From Oscillospiraceae bacterium (GTDB lineage Bacteria; Bacillota_A; Clostridia; Oscillospirales; Oscillospiraceae), in the NCBI GenBank assembly GCA_017415945.1, contig JAFQDR010000006.1, positions 1 through 8,441 on the forward strand: 8,441 nucleotides of DNA, read 5' to 3'. Shown here one piece after another: positions 1 to 5,038 of this stretch; the first letter of the stretch is position 1, and each line of letters begins with the position of its first letter. The position numbers and the translations under genes are program-made. Under the pieces are notes generated by a model. It had not been told where the DNA came from and did not search any database. It saw only the letters and a program-made list of their open reading frames with translations.

Positions 1-175
1 CAGCCTGTGGCCCTGCATCCTCTGCCACGGTGCCATCAACGGCCTCAGCGTGTTCGCGCCGAACCCCGGTTTGGGAGGGGGACTTGCAAGCGCGGCCTTC
101 CTGTGCGCGGTGAGCATTGGCTACGGGCTGTATCTGGCAAAGAAGTTCCCCCTTGAGGAATTGGAGATATCGTAA
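1..175 (+). CDS. C-terminal fragment of a probable CPBP (Rce1-like) intramembrane metalloprotease
   Basis: The reading frame is open from position 2 to a TAA at 173-175, giving the last 57 residues of a protein whose start lies outside the window. The visible part has a short segment with SLWP followed by HGAINGLS, then a glycine-rich turn, a hydrophobic stretch that looks like a final membrane helix (FLCAVSIGYGLYLA) and a charged cytoplasmic tail ending in EELEIS. In CPBP/CAAX-type intramembrane proteases the last conserved motif is a His followed a few residues later by Asn/Asp, usually preceded by a S-[LI]-W-P-like sequence, and this matches. Such proteins cleave within membranes and often act in bacteriocin immunity or protein maturation, but the substrate cannot be told here. 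The catalytic Glu-containing motif is outside the window, so activity cannot be judged. A terminator follows the stop directly. Confidence 0.62.
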   Translation, partial: SLWPCILCHGAINGLSVFAPNPGLGGGLASAAFLCAVSIGYGLYLAKKFPLEELEIS

Positions 176-180
176 GCATC

Positions 181-215
181 GGCTCCCATATAAGTGGGAG
201 CCGAAAATTTCTTTT
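181..215 (+). terminator. Rho-independent terminator of the CPBP-like gene
   Basis: A perfect 8-bp stem, GGCTCCCA (181-188) with TGGGAGCC (195-202), has a 6-nt loop and is followed by a T-rich tract (208-215, TTTCTTTT). It starts 5 nt after the stop codon of the upstream gene, so that transcript probably ends here and the following promoter starts a new unit. Confidence 0.85.
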
Positions 216-224
216 GAATACCTA

Positions 225-253
225 TTGACAAAGTCGGTAGTTTCGTGTATACT
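225..253 (+). promoter_or_regulatory. Strong sigma-A-type promoter driving the structured RNA
   Basis: A perfect -35 box TTGACA (225-230) is separated by exactly 17 bp from a TATACT -10 box (248-253, five of six consensus bases). The predicted start is about 259-261. There is no coding region in the first 280 nt downstream; the first product is the foldable RNA that ends in a terminator at 435-468. Confidence 0.85.
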
Positions 254-260
254 GCAATCA

Positions 261-276
261 GTTAGATGAGACTAAC
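261..276 (+). promoter_or_regulatory. Inverted repeat at the transcription start, candidate operator
   Basis: GTTAG (261-265) and CTAAC (272-276) form an inverted repeat with a 6-bp spacer, located exactly where the transcript from the 225-253 promoter should begin. That placement fits a repressor site. The TTAG/CTAA arms resemble half sites of DtxR/IdeR-type metal-dependent repressors, but the arms are only 5 bp, so the regulator is a guess. It could also be a short 5' stem-loop of the RNA. Confidence 0.4.
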
Positions 277-434
277 ATAAAGAGAAGCACTCCTGAAATT
301 TAACAAACCATACAAACATCTCTCTTTCAAAATGCTGTGGGACTGCCATAACCCACGGCGGAACGGAACACCCCGTGTAAGGGGGAGCAAAGCCATGAGC
401 TCCGTTCCGGATACCGACCTTCACACATCATCTG

Positions 435-468
435 AAAACCACCACGAATTTCCCGCGTGGTGGTTTTT
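435..468 (+). terminator. Strong intrinsic terminator ending the structured RNA, upstream of the surface-protein gene
   Basis: A perfect 12-bp stem pairs AAAACCACCACG (435-446) with CGTGGTGGTTTT (456-467) across a 9-nt loop, and the 3' arm runs into TTTTT followed by GATTTAT. It lies 72 nt before the ATG of the large surface-protein gene, so transcripts from the 225-253 promoter must either stop here or read through in a regulated way. Confidence 0.9.
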
Positions 469-476
469 GATTTATC

Positions 477-505
477 TTGCATGGTCAAATGGGATGGGGT
501 ACAAT
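477..505 (+). promoter_or_regulatory. Candidate second promoter for the surface-protein gene
   Basis: TTGCAT (477-482) and TACAAT (500-505) are 17 bp apart. The -10 box matches five of six consensus bases but the -35 box only three of six. A start near 512 would give a short 5' UTR of about 28 nt with the ribosome binding site at 526-531. It lies just after the terminator, so the protein gene could be transcribed independently of the RNA. Confidence 0.4.
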
Positions 506-525
506 GAAAACAGAATTTGTGCATC

Positions 526-531
526 GGGAGG
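526..531 (+). promoter_or_regulatory. Ribosome binding site that fixes the start of the surface-protein gene
   Basis: GGGAGG lies 8 nt before the ATG at 540. In-frame upstream ATGs at 489-491 and 504-506 lack such a site, the latter overlaps the candidate -10 box, and both would add residues ahead of a textbook signal peptide. ATG 540 is therefore chosen. Confidence 0.85.
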
Positions 532-539
532 AATACTCT

Positions 540-3500
540 ATGAAAAAAAGATGCTTGACCATACTCTTTGTGATGCTTGTGCTGATCAGCACACTGACGA
601 TTCCTGCCTTTGCAGGGGAGCATCTGTTGGGAACTTGTGGGGAATACCTCACCTGGACCTATGATGTGGATGAAGGTGTGTTGACCATTGCGGGCACAGG
701 AGAGATGTATGACTATTCCGAAACTGCTCCCCCCTGGTCGGAATACAGCGGAGAGATCACCGAGTTGGTGATGGAGCATACCGTTGCATCCATCAGCGAG
801 AATGCTTTTATGGGCTGTGAAAATCTGTATACCATCCGCTATGACGGTACCCTTGCCCAGTGGGTGGAAACCAAGATCGGATTGGGCAACTGGGAGCTTG
901 GCAAGGCCGCGCCCATTTGCACAGACTGGGAGCCCGATGAATATGCCCACTATGGCTACTTCGGCGATATGGGCGACCGTGTCCTGTGGCTGCTGGATGG
1001 CAAGGGAACCTTGTATGTTTACGGTACGGGCTATGCAGATGACCTGTGCGAAAATCCTCCTGCATGGGAAGACTGGAAGAATGAGATCGGCTGGGTCTAT
1101 GTGAAGGACGGTATTATGGGTCTGGACGATTTGGCCTTTTCCGAATGCTATAATTTGGAAACCGTGGACTTGGCTGACTCCGTGGAATATTTGGGCATAA
1201 GCTGCTTCTCCGATTGTCCCAATCTGAGGGAAGTGAAGCTGGCTTCCAAGACCGACTGGCGAGATATTCCCGAGTTTCTGTTTTCCGGGTGCACCTCTTT
1301 GGTGAAGGTCAATATTCCCGAAGGAACCCCTACAATCGGCACCAATGCCTTTTATCAGTGCAGCGCTCTGGAGGAAATTACAATTCCCGAGTCTGTGAAG
1401 GTCATTTATGCAAATGCCTTTATGGGATGCACCTCTCTGAAGGAAGTAAATTTGCCCGGGGCTGTGAATCGTTTGTGGACTTCCAGCCGATGGGATGATT
1501 ACGGCAAGTCTCCCTTTGCGGGCTGCAGCGCCCTTGAGGAATTCACCGTCAGTGAAAACAATCGGGATTTCAGCGCCGACGAACAGGGTGCTCTGTATAA
1601 TAAGGACAAGACCCATCTGATACAAGTTCCCGCAACCAAGTCGGGAAGCTTCATCGTTCCCGATACCGTTACATATATTTGGGCGGGTGCGTTTCAGGAC
1701 TGTGTGGGTCTGACGGAAATCATTCTTCCTGAGGGCCTGGAACGTATGCACAACAAGGTCTTCCAGAATTGTACGGGTCTCAAGAAAATCACGATTCCCG
1801 ACAGCGTAACGGAGATCGGCTACGATATTTTCTGGAAGTGCAGCAATCTGGAATCCGTGAAGATGTCCAAGCAGGTCACCATTCTGGACGGTACCTTTAA
1901 TGAATGCGCTTCTCTGAAGGAATTTGATATTTCCGATGCCGTTACCGAGCTGGGCTACCGCACCTTTTACGGCTGCAAAGCGCTGGAGCGGGTGTCTGTT
2001 CCCAAGTCTATCACCGCCATCGGCAAGGAATCCTTTACACAGTGCTCTGCTTTGACTGAGGTGCTGTACGACGGATATGCCGGTGAGTGGGATCTGATCG
2101 ACATCAAAGAGGGCAACGAGTGTCTGAACGATGAAATTGTGAAATGCAAGGTCTGCAAAGACCATGAAGTGATTACGGTTCCCGCTGTGGAGCCTACCTG
2201 TATCGAAGAAGGCTACACGGAAAGCAGCAGCTGTGCTGTTTGCAGCGAAGTATTCACCACACGGGAAACCATTCCCGCAAAGGGTCATGATGTGACCGAC
2301 GGCGTCTGCACGGTCTGCGGAGAAGCTGTGGACTGGTATTTCACCCCCGACACAGGCACCTTGACCATCTGCTTTGCAGGACCCATGGATGACTATGACG
2401 GGGAGCTGGACGGCCCCTGGTGGGATCTGCGTGAACAGGTTCAGCATGTGGTGGTGCAGGAGGGCGTGACCACCATCGGCAATTCCGCCTTCCCCCAATT
2501 CAATCAGCTGAAGACTGTGACCCTGCCCCAAGGCATTACCTCCATCGGCAGACTGGCCTTCCAGCTGTGCGAGGCACTGGAAAGCATCAATATTCCCGAT
2601 ACCGTCACTTCCATCGGGGAAGCGGCCTTTAACGGCACCTCCAAGCTGGCGAAGATCTGCATCCCCAAGAGCGTAGAGGCCATTGGCCCCGCTGCCTTTG
2701 AGGGGAGCTTGTACAGAACGGCCTATGAGGTGGATCCCGAAAATCCCTATTTCAGCAGCGACCTTGTGGGGAATCTGTATAACAAGGAAAAGACAAAGCT
2801 CATCATGGCACCCAACTATATGAAGGCTGTTGTGATTCCCGCAAGCGTTACGGAAATCGGTGACGGGGTGTTTGCTTTGAGCACCCACATGAACGCGATT
2901 TATTTCTGCGGAACCGAGGAACAGTGGAATGCCATGAAGATCGGTCTGCGCAACGAGCATATGCCCGCAACGGTATATGTGGGAGTCAGCAAGGAAAGAG
3001 ACTGCGCTGCGGGGAACCACATTGCAGTGACTAAGGAAGGCAAAGCACCTACCTGTACCGAGGAAGGCTCCTCGGGCTATATGATCTGCGTAATTTGCAG
3101 CGAGATCACAAAGGCACCGACTGTTCTGGAAAAGCTGCCCCATGATTATGTGAACGGCATCTGCACCATGTGCGGTGGCACGGAGCCCGAAAAGCCTGTG
3201 GAAAGTCCCTTCACCGACGTGCAGACCACGGACTGGTTCTTTGCTCCCGTGCTGTGGGCGAAGGAAACGGGCGTCACCGGCGGCAAGACCGCAACTACCT
3301 TTGCTCCCGATGAAAGCTGCACCAGAGCCCAAGTGGTTACCTTCCTGTGGGCGGCAAACGGCAAGCCCGCACCCAAGAGTGCAAGCAATCCCTTTACCGA
3401 CGTGCCCAACGATGCTTGGTATCTGCAGCCTGTGCTGTGGGCGGTGGAAAACGGCGTGACCGGCGGCACCTCCCCCACCACCTTCGGCCCCGATAATTAC

Positions 3501-4715
3501 TGTACCCGCGCACAGGTGGTCACCTTCCTGTATGCTGCGGCGGGCAAGCCCGAAATGAGTGCAAGCAGCACCTTTGATGACGTTGCGGACACCGACTGGT
3601 TCGCTAAGCCCGTTATCTGGGCAAAGGAAAACAATGTGACCGGCGGCATCAGCCCCACACAGTTTGGCCCCAATAACGTATGCACCAGAGCACAGGTTGT
3701 TACCTTCCTGTACAGCAGCAAGGACAACATGCCCGATGTACCCGATACCCCCGATGTACCCGATACCCCCGATGTACCCGACGTACCCGAAAAGCCTGTT
3801 GGCGACCATGAAGCATACGGTGCCAAGCGCCATGAGCTGTGGCAGTCCGCTGCCAATACCCCTCTCGATCAGCTGCCTGTCTATAACGACACTGCGACCT
3901 ATGAGGGCATCCGGCAGATTCTGGACACCTGTGACCCCGACGGCGGTCTGATGTTCCGCTATGACCCGGAGGGTGCCTTCGGTTGGGTCTTTCCTGCCAA
4001 TGGTATGACAGGGGATACGGATACCGCTATCCATGAAACCTACCACGGCTTCAGCTATGATTTCGGCTGGGGCACCACCACCTATTACCTTGAAAATGGG
4101 TATTTCCTGGTTGTGCCCGAGACTAAGACATATCTCTCCGAGAAAATGACCGTTATGATCCCCGAGGAAAATCGAACCTTCCGCTTTGAGGATTATGTGG
4201 GTACCGGTTCCTACCTTAGCTCCAATAAAAGCGGCATTTACGGATTGATGGATGAGTTCAATGCCTACCAGATGGGCATGAACTACGGGGTCAATATGTT
4301 TGACTATTACTGCGCACAGGAATCCTCCCTCGAATCCTGGTGTCAGTATATCAACGGCTGCGAGAACAATCGTCAGGCCTATGCCGAATTCCGCTACTAC
4401 ATCCTGACCTATCTGCTGTATGCCAAGGTGTATGAACCCGAGGTCTATGAAGGACTCATGGGCAACGAAAAGCTTCGTTACGCATTTACCGTTGTAGAAT
4501 CCAACTTTGCGGAAGACATTGCACGCTACGAAGCGGATCTGCTCCGTTTGGACAGCGGAGAGCTCCCCGGCACCTCGAAAATCAAGATCACCGAGGATAC
4601 CTTCTGGTTTGGGAATCAAGGCACGGGTCGATTCACCGCAGAGTATAAAAAGCTTATGGGGGCTATGAGCGCTCCCGCATATGTGGAAATGATGGAAACC
4701 TTTACTCTCAAATAA
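540..4715 (+). CDS. Secreted BspA-type LRR / SLH surface protein with C-terminal HExxH zincin-like domain
   Basis: The product has 1391 residues. Residues 1-25 are a signal peptide (Lys-Lys-Arg, hydrophobic core, AFA cleavage site before Gly26). Three cap-like modules with a GTLTI.GTG...PW pattern occur near 46-66, 156-176 and 606-627. About 18 BspA/LRR_5 repeats (pattern AF..C..L..I.IP..V..IG) fill roughly 88-510 and 635-790. Two Cys/His modules lie at 536-593 and 822-878. Three SLH domains cover 889-1060, each with a CTRAQVVTFL motif, and should bind secondary cell-wall polymer. A Pro-Asp-Val/Thr linker (1066-1086) leads to a C-terminal domain (about 1089-1391) with HETYH at 1165-1169 and a possible third ligand Glu1239. 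BspA-type LRRs in other bacteria bind host or matrix proteins, so the likely role is a wall-bound adhesin, perhaps with protease activity. The architecture is seen directly; catalysis is inference. The gene appears monocistronic, followed at once by a terminator. Confidence 0.9.
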   Translation: MKKRCLTILFVMLVLISTLTIPAFAGEHLLGTCGEYLTWTYDVDEGVLTIAGTGEMYDYSETAPPWSEYSGEITELVMEHTVASISENAFMGCENLYTIRYDGTLAQWVETKIGLGNWELGKAAPICTDWEPDEYAHYGYFGDMGDRVLWLLDGKGTLYVYGTGYADDLCENPPAWEDWKNEIGWVYVKDGIMGLDDLAFSECYNLETVDLADSVEYLGISCFSDCPNLREVKLASKTDWRDIPEFLFSGCTSLVKVNIPEGTPTIGTNAFYQCSALEEITIPESVKVIYANAFMGCTSLKEVNLPGAVNRLWTSSRWDDYGKSPFAGCSALEEFTVSENNRDFSADEQGALYNKDKTHLIQVPATKSGSFIVPDTVTYIWAGAFQDCVGLTEIILPEGLERMHNKVFQNCTGLKKITIPDSVTEIGYDIFWKCSNLESVKMSKQVTILDGTFNECASLKEFDISDAVTELGYRTFYGCKALERVSVPKSITAIGKESFTQCSALTEVLYDGYAGEWDLIDIKEGNECLNDEIVKCKVCKDHEVITVPAVEPTCIEEGYTESSSCAVCSEVFTTRETIPAKGHDVTDGVCTVCGEAVDWYFTPDTGTLTICFAGPMDDYDGELDGPWWDLREQVQHVVVQEGVTTIGNSAFPQFNQLKTVTLPQGITSIGRLAFQLCEALESINIPDTVTSIGEAAFNGTSKLAKICIPKSVEAIGPAAFEGSLYRTAYEVDPENPYFSSDLVGNLYNKEKTKLIMAPNYMKAVVIPASVTEIGDGVFALSTHMNAIYFCGTEEQWNAMKIGLRNEHMPATVYVGVSKERDCAAGNHIAVTKEGKAPTCTEEGSSGYMICVICSEITKAPTVLEKLPHDYVNGICTMCGGTEPEKPVESPFTDVQTTDWFFAPVLWAKETGVTGGKTATTFAPDESCTRAQVVTFLWAANGKPAPKSASNPFTDVPNDAWYLQPVLWAVENGVTGGTSPTTFGPDNYCTRAQVVTFLYAAAGKPEMSASSTFDDVADTDWFAKPVIWAKENNVTGGISPTQFGPNNVCTRAQVVTFLYSSKDNMPDVPDTPDVPDTPDVPDVPEKPVGDHEAYGAKRHELWQSAANTPLDQLPVYNDTATYEGIRQILDTCDPDGGLMFRYDPEGAFGWVFPANGMTGDTDTAIHETYHGFSYDFGWGTTTYYLENGYFLVVPETKTYLSEKMTVMIPEENRTFRFEDYVGTGSYLSSNKSGIYGLMDEFNAYQMGMNYGVNMFDYYCAQESSLESWCQYINGCENNRQAYAEFRYYILTYLLYAKVYEPEVYEGLMGNEKLRYAFTVVESNFAEDIARYEADLLRLDSGELPGTSKIKITEDTFWFGNQGTGRFTAEYKKLMGAMSAPAYVEMMETFTLK
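2145..2318 (+). repeat. Cys/His module, copy 1 (within the surface protein)
   Basis: Residues 536-593 carry C536, C539, H542, C554, C565, C568, H583, C590 and C593. From H542 on, the spacing is identical to copy 2 at 3003-3173. The paired CxxC motifs suggest a small metal-binding or disulfide-stabilised unit between the two LRR blocks. Similar Cys-rich spacers occur in other clostridial LRR surface proteins, as far as I know without a defined function. Confidence 0.6.
3003..3173 (+). repeat. Cys/His module, copy 2 (within the surface protein)
   Basis: Residues 822-878 carry C822, H827, C839, C850, C853, H868, C875 and C878. The steps 827-839-850-853-868-875-878 equal 542-554-565-568-583-590-593 in copy 1. 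This copy separates the second LRR block from the SLH domains. Confidence 0.6.
3204..3719 (+). repeat. Three tandem SLH domains (within the surface protein)
   Basis: Three related units begin at residues 889, 950 and about 1011. Each has an [ST/N]-x-F-[TD]-D-V opening, a W[FY]..PV.WA.E..VTGG core and a CTRAQVVTFL ending. SLH triplets form the trident that holds proteins to pyruvylated wall polymer. The usual TRAE signature is TRAQ here in all three, a form I associate with Oscillospirales-like proteins. Confidence 0.9.
3733..3790 (+). repeat. 18-bp tandem repeat encoding a Pro-Asp-Val/Thr linker
   Basis: Two perfect 18-bp units (3735-3752 and 3753-3770), beginning GATGTACCC and encoding DVPDTP, are followed by a diverged partial unit. 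The result is a rigid, acidic, proline-rich spacer between the SLH domains and the C-terminal domain. Its length may vary between strains by slippage without breaking the frame. Confidence 0.8.
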
Positions 4716-4719
4716 CACA

Positions 4720-4760
4720 AAACCCACCGAGCTTTGCTGCTCGGTGGGTTTCAATTTTAT
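4720..4760. terminator. Bidirectional terminator between convergent genes
   Basis: AACCCACCGAGC (4721-4732) pairs perfectly with GCTCGGTGGGTT (4739-4750) around a 6-nt loop; A4720-T4751 extends the stem. The plus strand continues with TCAATTTTAT and the minus strand with TTGTGTTATT. It lies between the stop of the surface-protein gene (4715) and the stop of the minus-strand DUF1294 gene (4757), and so can serve both. Confidence 0.9.
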
Positions 4761-5038
4761 ACATTCCAAAACAGATGCATCACGGTGCCGACCAGTGCCA
4801 ATTGGGCAATGAGGATGGCGGGGAAGCCGTATTTGAAGCTGTTGTGTCGGGTCTTGTGGCGGAAGATCCGCATGCCCAAGATGCCTCCCACACTGCCGCC
4901 CAGTATGGCGGTGAGAAACAGGGTCTTTTCGGGGATGCGCCACAGTCCTCGCTTGGCCTTATACTTGTCAATGCCCATGAGAGCGAACAGCAGGGTGTTG
5001 ATTGCTGTAAGGTAAATGCAAAATGCCTGATAAATCAT
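4757..5038 (-). CDS. DUF1294 family small membrane protein
   Basis: The 93-residue protein has three predicted membrane segments (about 5-21, 38-57 and 70-90). It carries the motifs I recognise for DUF1294: GIDKYKAKRG (22-31), WRIPE (33-37), LGGSVGG (46-52) and FRHKT (59-63), with a conserved-type Phe at 68. The length is normal for the family and it looks intact. Its biochemical function is not known. The ATG overlaps the stop of the upstream YgiQ-family gene as ATGA (5035-5038), and no strong ribosome binding site precedes it, so translation is probably coupled to that gene. The transcript ends at the shared terminator at 4720-4760. Confidence 0.9.
   Translation of the reverse strand: MIYQAFCIYLTAINTLLFALMGIDKYKAKRGLWRIPEKTLFLTAILGGSVGGILGMRIFRHKTRHNSFKYGFPAILIAQLALVGTVMHLFWNV

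Larger units (their letters stand above)
260..468 (+). ncRNA. Structured untranslated RNA: small RNA or terminator-controlled leader, class not recognised
   Basis: The predicted transcript is about 209 nt and holds no credible coding region. Helices seen by hand are: AAAGAGA (279-285) with TCTCTTT (321-327), enclosing an A-rich loop; GCTGTGGG (334-341) with CCCACGGC (352-359); GGAACGGA (360-367) with TCCGTTCC (401-408), stacked directly on the former; and, inside it, CCCC (371-374) with GGGG (381-384) and GAGC (385-388) with GCTC (399-402). A strong terminator follows. The consensus motifs I know for TPP, FMN, cobalamin, SAM-I, T-box, glycine, ydaO, ykkC, yybP-ykoY and SRP RNA are absent. An AGCAAAGCC stretch (386-394) recalls a conserved part of the c-di-GMP-I riboswitch, but the partner GGGCAAACC segment is missing. 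No clear anti-terminator pairing was found, and a candidate promoter lies just downstream, which favours a separate small RNA somewhat over a riboswitch. Confidence 0.6.

Noticed and set aside
334..409. T-box, cobalamin, ydaO, ykkC or SRP RNA as identity of the structured RNA
   Set aside because: The hallmark sequences of each were looked for by eye and not found.
504..539. Alternative start at ATG 504 for the surface protein
   Set aside because: No good Shine-Dalgarno site precedes it, it overlaps the candidate -10 box, and it would put twelve charged or polar residues before a standard signal peptide.
332..664. A 110-codon plus-strand open frame starting inside the structured RNA
   Set aside because: It has no ribosome binding site, crosses the intrinsic terminator at 435-468 and overlaps the signal peptide of the surface protein in another frame.
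327..4943. A 1538-codon open frame on the minus strand, spanning the whole surface-protein gene
   Set aside because: It is antisense to a gene with a signal peptide, LRRs and SLH domains. Its translation merely mirrors the LRR periodicity, it would read through the terminator hairpin at 4720-4760, and it has no recognisable domain. It results from codon bias that avoids the complements of stop codons.
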